A stretch of DNA of 64,000 nt from Thermoplasmata archaeon (GCA_015063285.1 SUST01000008.1:1-64000); one strand, 5' to 3'. Numbered from the stretch's first letter, positions 50,755 through 59,701 are shown. Notes: generated by a model from the sequence alone, not told the origin. A program made the numbers and translations.

Positions 50755-52164
50755 TCACATCGTGTGGGCTGCGTATGCGGGCTCTTCGGTGTCCTTTCCG
50801 CAGATTATGCACTTGCCCTTGAACTCCTCTTTGTGATAGGGCCTTCCAAGGATCTTGAAACCGGTGGTGTCCTCGAACTTGTGACCGCACTCGTCACATC
50901 CGCACCATCCGAACCTGAGGATCTTGTCCTCGGGGATGTTCTCAATGGAATCGATGTCCTGTGTGCGCTGCTTCTGGATCTCGTTGGCCCTGTTGAACAT
51001 GTTGTCAGAGATGTCGTCCAGGATGAGCTGTACTCCGGGAACGAGGTTCTCTATCGAAATGGTTCCCTTCTCCGCGGTGTCCCTCCTGAAGAACGATACG
51101 ACCTTGTTCTCGATGTCGCGTCCTCCGAGCTCGAGCCTGAGAGGTACACCTTTCATCTCCCACTCGTAGTACTTCGCTCCGGGACGGTCGTCGCGGTCGT
51201 CGAACTTGACCCTGAATCCTGCCTTGGAGAGGACGGTCTCCATCTCCTTGGCCGCGGCCAGAACGGTCTCCTGATTATCCTTCTTGAAGATGGGGATCAG
51301 GACGATCTGGTAGGGTGCGATTCCGGGGGGCATGATGAGTCCCTGGTCGTCTCCGTGGACCCCGATCAAGGCCCCGACCAGCCTCTCGGACATTCCGTAG
51401 GTGGTCTGATGGACGAACTTGTGCTCCCCGTCCTTGTCCTCGTAGGTGATCTCGTAGGGCTCGGAGAAGTTCGTCTTGTAGTGGTGGATGGAACCCATCT
51501 GGAGGGTCCTTCCGTTGGGCATCGACGTATCGATACCGACTGTGTAATACGCGCCGGGGAACTTGTCCCACTCGGTACGTATGAGTAGCGTGTAAGGCAA
51601 ACAGATCTTCTTGGCGATCCTGGAGAGGATCTCGATGTCCTCCTCGATCTGCTTCTGCGCATCGTCGTAGTCGACGTGGCAGGTGTGCGACTCGAAGAAG
51701 TGGATCTCACGGACCCTTATGAAGGGCCTGGTCTGCTTTGTCTCGTAACGGAACGTGTTGACGATCTGGTAGGTCTTGAGGGGAAGGTCCTGGTGGGATC
51801 TGATCCACAGTGCGAACATAGGGTACATCGCTGTTTCCGATGTGGGCCTGACGACGAGCCTCTCGTCGAGCTCATCCAGTCCTGCGTGTGTGACCCAATA
51901 GACCTCGCTGTCGAATCCCTTGATGTGCTCCTTCTCCTTGGCGAACTGACTCTCGGGGATGAGCAGGGGGAAACAGACCTCGTCATGGTTGGTGGCGTCG
52001 AACTCCTCGCGGATGTAGGTGTCGATCTGCCTCATGATCCTCCAGCCGTAGGGGGTCCAGACGTTCATTCCCTTGATGGGGTACCTCTTGTCGGAAAGGC
52101 CTGCCTTCTCGACGATGTCCAGATACCACTCTGCGAAATTCTCCTCCTTGTTGGTCATCTTCAT
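50755..52164 (-). CDS. proS: Prolyl-tRNA synthetase, archaeal/eukaryotic type
   Basis: A 469-residue class II synthetase. Motif 2 is FRYETKQTRPFIRVREIHFFESH, seen in parts: TFRYETKQTRPF and REIHFFE. The proline-binding region has VVRPTSETAMYPMF, and GMSERLVGALIGVHGDDQGL is motif 3 territory. After the anticodon-binding domain there is the C-terminal zinc domain of the archaeal type (CGCDECGHKF and CIICGKDTEEPAYAAHTM ending with Met rather than the common Tyr). It begins at the ATG at 52164, overlapping prs by ATGA; the ATG at 52158 is also possible. Confidence 0.96.
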   Translation of the reverse strand: MKMTNKEENFAEWYLDIVEKAGLSDKRYPIKGMNVWTPYGWRIMRQIDTYIREEFDATNHDEVCFPLLIPESQFAKEKEHIKGFDSEVYWVTHAGLDELDERLVVRPTSETAMYPMFALWIRSHQDLPLKTYQIVNTFRYETKQTRPFIRVREIHFFESHTCHVDYDDAQKQIEEDIEILSRIAKKICLPYTLLIRTEWDKFPGAYYTVGIDTSMPNGRTLQMGSIHHYKTNFSEPYEITYEDKDGEHKFVHQTTYGMSERLVGALIGVHGDDQGLIMPPGIAPYQIVLIPIFKKDNQETVLAAAKEMETVLSKAGFRVKFDDRDDRPGAKYYEWEMKGVPLRLELGGRDIENKVVSFFRRDTAEKGTISIENLVPGVQLILDDISDNMFNRANEIQKQRTQDIDSIENIPEDKILRFGWCGCDECGHKFEDTTGFKILGRPYHKEEFKGKCIICGKDTEEPAYAAHTM

Positions 52165-53021
52165 CCCTTCCTGATGGCATCGGCGATGAGTCCGGCTACG
52201 GAGATGTCCGACTGGGAGCTCTCCAGTGTGTTGCAGCAGAGGACCTTGTCCAATGCACTGTGCGTGAGCTTCTGGATAGCATCGTTGACGAAGACCCCGT
52301 GGGTGCAGGCTACGGAAACGCTCTTGGCGCCAGCGTCCCTGAGTGCCTGTGCGGCGGTCATGATAGTACCGCCGGTGGAGATCATGTCGTCCACGATCAG
52401 GATGTTCTTGCCTGCGCAGTCCATGGTGGCGGGGGCGATCTTGACCTCCGTTCCGGAAAGGCGGGTCTTGTTGAGATGGTCGTAGGGCTTGCCCATCCTC
52501 TCTCCGACATCCTTTGCACGGTTGGCCGCTCCGATGTCAGGTGAAAGGACCAGGTCGATTCCCTTGTCCCTGAAGTAGTCTGCGATGACAGGTGCCGCCT
52601 TGAGGTCTGTGTGCTTGCATGTGAATGCATCAAGCACAGCTTCCTTGTGGATGTCGACGGTGATGACGTGATCGCATGCCAGCGAATCCAGTAGTTTGCA
52701 CATGAGGATTGCGGATGCAGGTTCTCCCGGGTTGAAGAGCCTGTCCTGCCTGGCGTATCCGAAATAGGGGATGACCAGTGTGACCTTCTTCGCCTTGAGG
52801 CCCTTGACGATGTCCTGAAGAAGGAACATCTCCACAAGTTTGTCATCGGGGAAGGTGTTCTGAACGATGACGACATCATCGTTGAACTCTTCGCTGTCGA
52901 CCCTTGTGTAAACCTCTCCGTCGGGGAACTTCCTCGTGCCTGCCTGTATGTATCTGCATCCGAGGTTCTCTGCGATCTGCTTCGCCAGGACCTCCGATGT
53001 GGACCCGCCAATTACTATCAT
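52161..53021 (-). CDS. prs: Ribose-phosphate pyrophosphokinase
   Basis: A 286-residue enzyme that makes PRPP from ribose 5-phosphate and ATP. RKFPDGEVYTRV, PYFGYARQDRLF (catalytic flexible loop) and the PRPP-binding VDDMISTGGTIMTAA are all present. The short archaeal length suits the class. It starts at the ATG at 53021 (MIVIGGSTSE) with an AT-rich TATA-like region about 25-30 bases upstream. It leads prs-proS-trmI and diverges from the DUF357-like gene. Confidence 0.96.
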   Translation of the reverse strand: MIVIGGSTSEVLAKQIAENLGCRYIQAGTRKFPDGEVYTRVDSEEFNDDVVIVQNTFPDDKLVEMFLLQDIVKGLKAKKVTLVIPYFGYARQDRLFNPGEPASAILMCKLLDSLACDHVITVDIHKEAVLDAFTCKHTDLKAAPVIADYFRDKGIDLVLSPDIGAANRAKDVGERMGKPYDHLNKTRLSGTEVKIAPATMDCAGKNILIVDDMISTGGTIMTAAQALRDAGAKSVSVACTHGVFVNDAIQKLTHSALDKVLCCNTLESSQSDISVAGLIADAIRKG

Positions 53022-53077
53022 GTTCCCATGGTAATCCGTTCCCCTTAATATGATAATCGGGCGCGCGTCGCGAGAAG

Positions 53078-53084
53078 TATAAAA
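53078..53084 (+). promoter_or_regulatory. TATA box of the DUF357-like gene
   Basis: TATAAAA ends 23 bases before the ATG at 53108, giving a leaderless-type promoter. Confidence 0.65.
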
Positions 53085-53107
53085 CCGTCGCCGAACATTC
53101 ACCGACG

Positions 53108-53710
53108 ATGAGGAACGACATCGTCACCGAAGAACTCACATTGAAGACCCTGGACATGCTGGACGGGGCCCGCAAAGGTCTGGAGCTCATCCCCAAGGAA
53201 GGTACAATGCTCAGACCTCTGGCGGAGAGCGGGTTGGAGATGGTCGACTGCTATCGTTCAGATGCCTCGGATTTCATAAAGGCCAAGGACCTGGTGACCG
53301 CGTTCGCTGCCATCAACTACGCTCATGCATGGATAGGATGCTTCGGCAGGCTCGGACTTTTCGATTCTAAACCCAGAGACGAACTGTTCCTGAAACTCCC
53401 TGAATGCGGAACCGAGGACGGATGCAGGATCACCGAGGAGAAGATGGCCAAATACCTAGACATCACCACCCGGGCAAGGAAGAAGGTGAAGATAGCATCG
53501 CCGGTCAGGTCGTTCGACCGCAGGCTCGCGATAGAGTTCATGGACACATCGGATGATTTCTTCAAACAGGCTGTGGAATACCGCAGGGATGATGACTTTG
53601 TTAGGGCGTTCGCAGCGGTGAACTGCGCCCACGCATGGCTTGACGGGGCTGCGAGGATCGGTCTGTTCGATGTGGAAGAAGATGATGTCCTCTTCACTCT
53701 GTACGAGTGA
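53108..53710 (+). CDS. Tandem DUF357-like helical protein
   Basis: A 200-residue all-helical protein that contains two copies of a roughly 75-residue unit. Each ends in a closely similar phrase: DLVTAFAAINYAHAWIGCFGRLGLFD (in parts, residues about 61-86) and DFVRAFAAVNCAHAWLDGAARIGLFD (about 162-187). The phrase is the mark of the archaeal DUF357 family, normally a single small domain. The function is unknown. Its 3' end overlaps the 3' end of the convergent pantoate kinase by 17 bases. Confidence 0.82.
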   Translation: MRNDIVTEELTLKTLDMLDGARKGLELIPKEGTMLRPLAESGLEMVDCYRSDASDFIKAKDLVTAFAAINYAHAWIGCFGRLGLFDSKPRDELFLKLPECGTEDGCRITEEKMAKYLDITTRARKKVKIASPVRSFDRRLAIEFMDTSDDFFKQAVEYRRDDDFVRAFAAVNCAHAWLDGAARIGLFDVEEDDVLFTLYE

Positions 53711-54560
53711 CCTCAATAGGTCCGGAGAATGACGAGGTTTTGAACAGACTGGCACTTGGGAACATATCACGTGCCTTTTCCATCGGTATGTCGGAGTAGA
53801 TGCTGTTTCCGAGCATGCACATTCCTGCATGACCCCCCTCTTGTTTTATCGCCCTCAGCGCAACCTTGATTTCCTCGGATTCCAGACCGATGTATTCGGA
53901 GAACTCGTTCGCAGCGGAGAATAGCCCCGGGATCGTACGTTCTGAGGAGAATCTCCCCATAGCTACATCCCCGGCCTCCACTATCTTCTTCATCTCCTTC
54001 TCATCGCTCAGTACGGATTCGGTCCTCAGGGGTTCCTTGAAAACGATCAGCGTCAGCTCTGGGAAGGAGAGGTTCGAATCCGATGTCCTGCCGGATATCC
54101 CCTGTACTCCTGCCGCATCTCTTATCGGTACACCGTAACCGGAATTGATCGCTGCCAGATCCCCGAGGCCTCCGCCCAGGGTGCATTCCGCCTTATGAGC
54201 GGCCTTGACCGCTTCGAACCTGTCCATGCCTGACAGGGATGCCGCACAGAGTGCAGCAGCGAAAGTGCCCGACGCACTGGCACCGAACCCTTGTTCCAAA
54301 GGAAGACCATGTTCTAGGCGGATATCGAATCCTTTTCCGATGTCCATAGATTCTATCGCCAGACGTGTGACCGGAGCATCCGATTCTGCTCCATTCAGGA
54401 AGATGCGGACCTTCTCGTCATCCCTTGTTTCCACTATCGCGTTACAGCCGAGGCTTGTCCTGATCCCGAATCCGAGAGAACCTGTCCTCAGCACATCCTC
54501 AGACCTGACCGGTCTGAACACGCATGAAATATGCCCAGGGACGAAGACCTCAGCTCTCAT
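53694..54560 (-). CDS. Pantoate kinase (GHMP family)
   Basis: A 288-residue GHMP-superfamily kinase that phosphorylates pantoate, the first archaeal step to coenzyme A after pantoate. The glycine/serine-rich loop is PLEQGFGASASGTFAAALC, with VFVPGHISCVF at the N-terminus and AGMCMLGNSIYS near the C-terminus, as in archaeal PoK. It overlaps coaBC by 11 bases and starts at the ATG at 54560, with GGAG 6 bases upstream. The companion phosphopantothenate synthetase is not in this window. Confidence 0.9.
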   Translation of the reverse strand: MRAEVFVPGHISCVFRPVRSEDVLRTGSLGFGIRTSLGCNAIVETRDDEKVRIFLNGAESDAPVTRLAIESMDIGKGFDIRLEHGLPLEQGFGASASGTFAAALCAASLSGMDRFEAVKAAHKAECTLGGGLGDLAAINSGYGVPIRDAAGVQGISGRTSDSNLSFPELTLIVFKEPLRTESVLSDEKEMKKIVEAGDVAMGRFSSERTIPGLFSAANEFSEYIGLESEEIKVALRAIKQEGGHAGMCMLGNSIYSDIPMEKARDMFPSASLFKTSSFSGPIEVTRTE

Positions 54561-55749
54561 AGTCTCCGAAAAGGTCATCCAGGATTATCTCCGAGTTGTG
54601 AGCCTTGGTACCCGAGATGTCTATTGCGGCATCCTTGGTCACAAGTATAACGCTCGAATCCGACTTTCCTGCGGAACTGGTATCGTTAGCGATGACAGCG
54701 GTCAAATCGTACTCGTCCAGACGCTGACGGGCCTTATCAATGAGCTTCTCCTTGGTCAGTCCTGATTCTGCCTTGAATCCGATGACCGTTCCGCACTTCT
54801 TCCTGATGAGCGGGAGTACCTTCTGCACCGGAATCAGTCCGAGGTCGAATCCCTCTGAACTGGTAATCTTTCCGTGGTCGATCTCCTCGGGCTTGAAGTC
54901 AGAGAGCGCCGCAGGCACGATCACTATGTCGTGGTCTATGTCGTTGAGCATGCTGATCAGATCCGAAACGCTGGAGAAACGCTTCACATCGATGTAACCG
55001 GGAAGCTGAACGCTGCATCCGCCCATCCAGAGATCCACTTCCGCGCCTCTCCTGAAGGCTGCCTCGGCGAGCTTCACAGCCATGAGTCCGGATGACCTGT
55101 TGGTGATGACTCTCATCGAATCTATGGGTTCCTCGCTGCGTCCTCCGATGACCAGGACCCTCTTGCCCTTCAGATACGCATCCCCTACGATCCTCTCGAC
55201 GCTGTTCACAATCTCTTCTGTGGATGCCACCTTGGCCCTGACCCCATCGAGCCTCGGGCCTATGAACGCGATCCCCCAGGACTTCAGCTTCTCGATGTTG
55301 TCGCTCACGGCGGGGTTGTCGAACATCGCCTGGTGCATGGCCGGTGCGATGGCCACAGGCACGCCTTCCCCTATGGCAACGCTGGCCATGGAGGTGACCG
55401 TGGTATCGTCGATACCGTTGGCGATCTTGGAGATGGTGTTGGCCGTTGCCGGATAGATCAGAAGGAGATCGGCCGATTCCCTGTCTCCCAGGAGCGTGAT
55501 GTGCTCTGTGAGTCCGGTGAGCTCGGTGACGGGCTGGTTTCCCGATGCGAAGTACAGGGAATCCGGTGTCACCAGCTTCTGGGCTTCCTTCGTCATCACA
55601 GGAATCACGTCCGCTCCGCGTCTGATAAGTTCCCTGATCGTTCCGAAGCACTCGACGGCCGCTATGCTGCCGGTTATGCCCATGACTATGGTCTTTCCCT
55701 CGAGCGATGCGCTCTTCTCACAGTAAATCTCGTCTGCCGGATGTGTCAT
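54550..55749 (-). CDS. coaBC: CoaBC: phosphopantothenoylcysteine decarboxylase / phosphopantothenate-cysteine ligase
   Basis: A 399-residue bifunctional enzyme. The N-terminal flavoprotein half (CoaC, about 15-185) has GITGSIAAVE, YPATANTISKIANG and APAMHQAMFDNPA with the catalytic His. The C-terminal half (CoaB, about 190-395) has GGRSEEPIDSMRVITNRSSG and later GFKAE. It makes 4'-phosphopantetheine from phosphopantothenate and cysteine. It begins at the ATG at 55749, overlapping tmk by 4 bases (ATGA). Confidence 0.95.
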   Translation of the reverse strand: MTHPADEIYCEKSASLEGKTIVMGITGSIAAVECFGTIRELIRRGADVIPVMTKEAQKLVTPDSLYFASGNQPVTELTGLTEHITLLGDRESADLLLIYPATANTISKIANGIDDTTVTSMASVAIGEGVPVAIAPAMHQAMFDNPAVSDNIEKLKSWGIAFIGPRLDGVRAKVASTEEIVNSVERIVGDAYLKGKRVLVIGGRSEEPIDSMRVITNRSSGLMAVKLAEAAFRRGAEVDLWMGGCSVQLPGYIDVKRFSSVSDLISMLNDIDHDIVIVPAALSDFKPEEIDHGKITSSEGFDLGLIPVQKVLPLIRKKCGTVIGFKAESGLTKEKLIDKARQRLDEYDLTAVIANDTSSAGKSDSSVILVTKDAAIDISGTKAHNSEIILDDLFGDYES

Positions 55750-56345
55750 CTTATCACCTTCTCCACTATCTCCATCGCCTCTGCGAAGACCTGGTCCTGC
55801 GTCTGCGATGCGTCTATCACGCTGAATCCGAACTCCTTCGCCAGACGGAGATAGTTCTCGCGGACCTGATTCTGGAAATCGAGCCTCTCGAACTTGCTTA
55901 TTTCCTCTCCGCGGACGCCCACCCTGTCCATACCGACCTTGGGATCGATGTCCAGCAGTATGGTGGCATCCGGTCTGCCGATGAATTGTCTGTTTATGTC
56001 GATGAGCCAATCCCTGTCGGAGGCGTCGCCGTCCAGCTTCGCTGATTGGTAGGCCACTGTGGATGCGAAGTACCTGTCGCAGAGCACTACCTTCCCTTCG
56101 GATACTAGTTTTGTTATCTGTTCGGTGTGGTCGTTGCGGTCTGCGACGAACAGTAATGCCTCGGTCCTCTGCGAGATACTGCCAGCGTCCCCGCTGCGTA
56201 TGAACGCCCCGATCCTCTCATGCGTGGGCTCGGCCGTCAGGACGACCTCGATTCCCATCTCCATGAGCTGCTCGGAGATCCTCCTGCACAGTGAGGTTTT
56301 TCCTGCGCCGTCCGCGCCTTCGAAGACTATGAAAGCTCCGCTCAT
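55746..56345 (-). CDS. tmk: Thymidylate kinase
   Basis: A 199-residue P-loop kinase converting dTMP to dTDP: P-loop FEGADGAGKTSLCRR, dTMP-binding DRYFASTVAYQ, and the lid region following VGMDRVGVRGEE. The ATG at 56345 (MSGAFIVFEG) is preferred to the GTG at 56351. It works after ThyX, encoded at 11939. Confidence 0.95.
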   Translation of the reverse strand: MSGAFIVFEGADGAGKTSLCRRISEQLMEMGIEVVLTAEPTHERIGAFIRSGDAGSISQRTEALLFVADRNDHTEQITKLVSEGKVVLCDRYFASTVAYQSAKLDGDASDRDWLIDINRQFIGRPDATILLDIDPKVGMDRVGVRGEEISKFERLDFQNQVRENYLRLAKEFGFSVIDASQTQDQVFAEAMEIVEKVIR

Positions 56346-56399
56346 CGGCACGTGAATGGGTTGAGCTGATAAGTAATGTCGGTCGGATGTTCGAATTAT

Positions 56400-56810
56400 T
56401 CAAGGATGTTGAACCGATTCCGAGCGCTCCTCGAGAAGCCCGAAGACTGAATCCAGGGATTCGACGTCCTTGGAATACATCCTTGTTAGAAAGGCCAGGT
56501 CGGAACGTATGGAATCGTCGTATCCGACGCCCAAGGAACGGAGATTCTCCCTGAGGCTGTGGGCAAGGTTCCCTCCCCTGCCGTCCCAATCGGTAAGGAT
56601 AACGGCCTCCTTACCTGATCTCCAGACGTATTCGGCAGCCTTTACAGGTCCGCCTCCGCTCTGCACGCAGTAGATGTCGCCATGGATGTTCAGGTTTGCC
56701 AGGGCAGATACATCCTTGTTGCCTTCGACCAGTATCACATGGTCATCAGAGAGTTCCGAGAGCCTATCCAGAACTTCCTGGAGTTTCTCAAGACGCTCCT
56801 CGTCGTTCAT
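56400..56810 (-). CDS. Toprim domain protein (small primase-like)
   Basis: A 136-residue protein that is essentially one Toprim domain: the catalytic Glu in VILVEGNKDVSAL and the DxD-type motif in VILTDWDGRGGNLAH. It matches archaeal small primase-like Toprim proteins (COG1658, UPF0292) related to RNase M5. The role is probably in nucleic acid cleavage or RNA processing, unproven. It overlaps DUF167 by ATGA. Confidence 0.88.
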   Translation of the reverse strand: MNDEERLEKLQEVLDRLSELSDDHVILVEGNKDVSALANLNIHGDIYCVQSGGGPVKAAEYVWRSGKEAVILTDWDGRGGNLAHSLRENLRSLGVGYDDSIRSDLAFLTRMYSKDVESLDSVFGLLEERSESVQHP

Positions 56811-57106
56811 TGCATCGCCTTCTCGATGGCCTCGATGATGGCCTTCGGATCCCCTGCGATGGTGACGGTCTTCTGATGGCTTGTCATGCCTGCGGTAACC
56901 GAGGACTTGCAGCCGGTGACCTCCTTGAAGTAGGATTCCACCTCCTTGTTAGCCCTCCCGTCCAGCGGAGGAGACTTGACCCTGAGGATCGCACGCTTCC
57001 TCCATTCATCGAAACCTTCCAGACCGGAACGGTTGGACCTTGGAGAGACCATTATGTCGAATTCCAAACGGTCCCCTTTGTCCCTCGAGACATCCGCGAC
57101 TCTCAT
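56807..57106 (-). CDS. DUF167 / YggU family protein
   Basis: A 99-residue member of the DUF167 family, with SPRSNRSGLEGFDEWRKRA and the family motif PPLDGRANKEVESYF. The molecular function is unknown; members are widespread and often lie beside nucleic acid genes. It starts the five-gene operon DUF167-toprim-tmk-coaBC-pantoate kinase, diverging from the GINS gene. Confidence 0.9.
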   Translation of the reverse strand: MRVADVSRDKGDRLEFDIMVSPRSNRSGLEGFDEWRKRAILRVKSPPLDGRANKEVESYFKEVTGCKSSVTAGMTSHQKTVTIAGDPKAIIEAIEKAMQ

Positions 57107-57159
57107 AGCGTACCCGTATCGACGAATGAATTAATACATCACTTGAATATAGCCCATCG

Positions 57160-57975
57160 ATGAGTCCTGTGCTCCAGCCTATGACCTACGAGGAACTCTC
57201 CCAAATCTACAGGGAGGAGAAGAACGGTAAGGCTTTGATGCCCTGCAGACAGGATATGTACAGGGCTTTCGCCGACCTTCTCACCAGGCTGCGCCAGGAA
57301 TATGATAGGGAGATCGCCAAGGACCCCGATTCCATCATGGCTGAAGGCGCCAACCAGAAGCGGAAGAAGGCAGAGACGCAGATCAAATACATTGTGAGCC
57401 TAAGGGCCCGGAAGATCTGCAACAAGGCGGTGCTCTCAGCTGACGGGAACATCGAGGAATTGAGCGCATTGACACCCGAGGAACGCGACTACTATGAGAG
57501 AGTGGTAGCACTTTCCAAAGGACAGCTGACGCTCGTGGACGGATACAGAGGGAAGAAGACGGTCAACACCCTCATCGATGAGGAACCTCTCACACCTGCC
57601 CCGGTCATACCCGATAGGGAACCCGAACCCATGCCCGACCCCTCCGAGGCTGTTGCCAGCGGTGTAGAGGATGAGTTCCCTCCGGTCGTCGAAGAACCTG
57701 AGATGTTCGATGACAACACAGAGGAACCATTCGACGAGGAACCTGAGATACAGCCCATCCAGCAGCCTGCGGAGCCTGAAATCGTCACTACCGAGGAACC
57801 TCATGAGACGGAATCGGATACAATGGTCATCCGTGTGCTCGAGGACCTGCCCCCGTTCGCCGGTCCGGACAGGGATTATGAACTCCACAAGGAGGATATC
57901 GTCACCCTTCCCAAGGCCATGGCAGCAATACTTGTGAACTCTCAGAAGGCCGTGGAGATCGCTCCCTCACTTTGA
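57160..57975 (+). CDS. Archaeal GINS subunit (Gins51 type)
   Basis: A 271-residue replication factor of the GINS complex, which binds MCM and GAN (Cdc45/RecJ) in the archaeal replicative helicase. The alpha-helical A domain (about 1-135, MTYEELSQIYREE) comes first. A long acidic Pro/Glu-rich linker (about 140-220) follows. The small beta B domain ends the protein (MVIRVLEDLPPFAGPDRDYEL, in parts). This A-then-B order marks the Gins51 (Gins15) class. TATA-like AATTAATA lies about 27 bases upstream of the ATG at 57160. Its last 74 bases overlap the convergent MBL gene. Confidence 0.92.
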   Translation: MSPVLQPMTYEELSQIYREEKNGKALMPCRQDMYRAFADLLTRLRQEYDREIAKDPDSIMAEGANQKRKKAETQIKYIVSLRARKICNKAVLSADGNIEELSALTPEERDYYERVVALSKGQLTLVDGYRGKKTVNTLIDEEPLTPAPVIPDREPEPMPDPSEAVASGVEDEFPPVVEEPEMFDDNTEEPFDEEPEIQPIQQPAEPEIVTTEEPHETESDTMVIRVLEDLPPFAGPDRDYELHKEDIVTLPKAMAAILVNSQKAVEIAPSL

Positions 57976-58726
57976 GAGTGCGGGTGTCGCCGGGGAACTC
58001 CAGACAGTCGATCTTTATCCTCTTTATTCCCGTGACGTCGGATACCGATTGTCTTGCCGTATCCGGAGTGTTGTTCGTCTTGCTGAGGTGGGCGAGGAAG
58101 ATCTGCCTGTTCTCGCTCTTGTCCATGGTGCGCCTGATCGCGCGTGCGGTATCGACGTTGTTCATATGCCCGTGGTCGCTTCCGATCAGGGATTTGAGAC
58201 TTGGGGGGTACGGACCGTTGACAAGCATGTCCATATCATAATTCGCCTCGATCACGGCGACGTCCGCAATCCCCAGAGCATACTCGATCTGTGCGCTCAG
58301 CTTCCCTGTGTCGGTGGCCACCAGGACCTTCTTGTCGTTGTCCACCTCGGTGAAGTAGCAGTTGGGCTCCACAGCATTATGAGAAGTCGCCAGAGGCGTG
58401 ACGTGGAACTGACCTATATCGATACATGAATTGGACTTGTACACCCAATGCTGGACGCTGCCCAGATGAGATTCGTTGAACGTGGCCTCATTGGCCACTA
58501 CGGGAATGTCCAGCTTCCTGGCCGTCGCACCGGCACCGGAGACGTGGTCAGAATGCTCATGCGTGATGAGGATGGCCTTCAGAATATCCTTGTCAATGCC
58601 CTGGCGGTCCATGAGCGATAGGATGCGCCTGCAGCTGATGCCGGCGTCGATCATTATGGCCTCGCCGTCGTTCTCTATTATCGTGCAGTTGCCATCGCTT
58701 CCGCTGGCCAGTACGTGGACCTGCAT
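57902..58726 (-). CDS. MBL-fold hydrolase (YycJ/WalJ-like)
   Basis: A 274-residue metallo-beta-lactamase fold protein. HVLASGSDGNC opens it, the metal site is ITHEHSDHVSG (HxHxDH), followed by SHNAVEPNC, VATDTGKL (bridging Asp) and FLAHLSKTNNT. This set is typical of the YycJ-like group, possibly a nuclease. The last 24 codons lie on the opposite strand of the GINS 3' end. It starts at the ATG at 58726, with GAGG upstream, 5 bases after the CBS gene. Confidence 0.9.
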   Translation of the reverse strand: MQVHVLASGSDGNCTIIENDGEAIMIDAGISCRRILSLMDRQGIDKDILKAILITHEHSDHVSGAGATARKLDIPVVANEATFNESHLGSVQHWVYKSNSCIDIGQFHVTPLATSHNAVEPNCYFTEVDNDKKVLVATDTGKLSAQIEYALGIADVAVIEANYDMDMLVNGPYPPSLKSLIGSDHGHMNNVDTARAIRRTMDKSENRQIFLAHLSKTNNTPDTARQSVSDVTGIKRIKIDCLEFPGDTRTLKVRERSPRPSESSQVLLPWPWEG

Positions 58727-58731
58727 GGTCC

Positions 58732-59217
58732 TCAGGCCTTTTTCTTGTAGAGCGCGAAGATTATGTCGCCTCTGGAGATGATTCCGACAAGGACGCCCTT
58801 CTCGAGAACAGGGATACGGTTGATGCCGAGCCTGAGCATGATCCTGAGCACCTCCATGATGGATGCGTCGGGAGTCGTGGTCATGACCGAACGGACCATG
58901 ATGCTTGACATCTCGATGTTAGATATCTCCTCTGAAGCCTTCTTGAGATTGTCATCGGATTCTGCGAGGGAGTCCATAGAATAGTCGAGAAGACTGTCCC
59001 CTCCGATGTTGTTCTCCAATCTGGACTGGTATTTCATGATGACAGTTAGGATATCGTTCTCACTAACGAAACCGAGAAGATGGTTCTTGTTGTCGACGAT
59101 GGGCGCACCGGACATGTTCTCCAGAGCGAGCCTGGTTGCCGCCTTTTTGATCGTATCGTCAGGACGCAGGGTCGGAACCTCTGTCGTCATCAAATCCCTA
59201 ACCTTTAGCTTTGTCAT
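58732..59217 (-). CDS. Two-CBS-domain protein
   Basis: A 161-residue protein of two CBS domains in one Bateman module. The first is VRDLMTTEVPTLRPDDTIKKAA through LGFVSENDIL, the second VRSVMTTTPDASIMEVLRIM through LVGIISRGDII. Such modules bind adenine nucleotides or SAM and regulate partners. A TATA-like TTTATATC lies about 33 bases before the ATG at 59217. It probably forms an operon with the MBL gene. Confidence 0.9.
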   Translation of the reverse strand: MTKLKVRDLMTTEVPTLRPDDTIKKAATRLALENMSGAPIVDNKNHLLGFVSENDILTVIMKYQSRLENNIGGDSLLDYSMDSLAESDDNLKKASEEISNIEMSSIMVRSVMTTTPDASIMEVLRIMLRLGINRIPVLEKGVLVGIISRGDIIFALYKKKA

Positions 59218-59353
59218 CGGAAATCCTAATCCAGTGAGGACGATATAAACATTGGCCAACTACGATTTGAAAAGGTGTGGAATCAATCGGATAAAGGGAT
59301 TCGGAGACCGCCCGGACAGAGCGGCCCCCAGTATAATCTGGCACTTAGCAGCG

Positions 59354-59701
59354 TCAGTGTTTCTTCTGGATCTTTCCGTCCTTCTTCTGACGGATGATGT
59401 GAGTGCCCTGATTCTCGGCCACCTGCTTGGCGTACTCCTCTGCCTCGGCCTTGGTGTCGAATCTCTTCAGAGCCCTCTTCGCCTTAGTCCTCTTGACCTG
59501 CCATCCTCCGTCGGGGTGGGGCGATACGAAGTAGGGTCCGTTGCGCTCATCATCGTCGTCGATCTCTTCTTCCTTGGCGGGTTCCTCTTTCGGAGGGTTG
59601 ACTTCGACGGGCTCCTCCTTCAGCTTCTCTTCTTTCTTAGGCTCTGCTGCCGGAGTCTCCTCCGGTTTCTTCTTGTCTTTCCTCTTAAAGAATCCGAACA
59701 T
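59354..59701 (-). CDS. DUF2188-domain protein with charged N-terminus
   Basis: A 115-residue protein. The first 52 residues are Lys/Glu/Pro-rich and probably disordered (MFGFFKRKDKKKPEE at the start). The C-terminal half is a DUF2188-like domain: PYFVSPHPDGGWQVKRTKAKRALKRF, in parts, then TKAEAEEYAKQVA and a basic end. The function is unknown. It starts at the ATG at 59701. The 59218-59353 gap downstream contains nothing I can name. Confidence 0.8.
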   Translation of the reverse strand: MFGFFKRKDKKKPEETPAAEPKKEEKLKEEPVEVNPPKEEPAKEEEIDDDDERNGPYFVSPHPDGGWQVKRTKAKRALKRFDTKAEAEEYAKQVAENQGTHIIRQKKDGKIQKKH

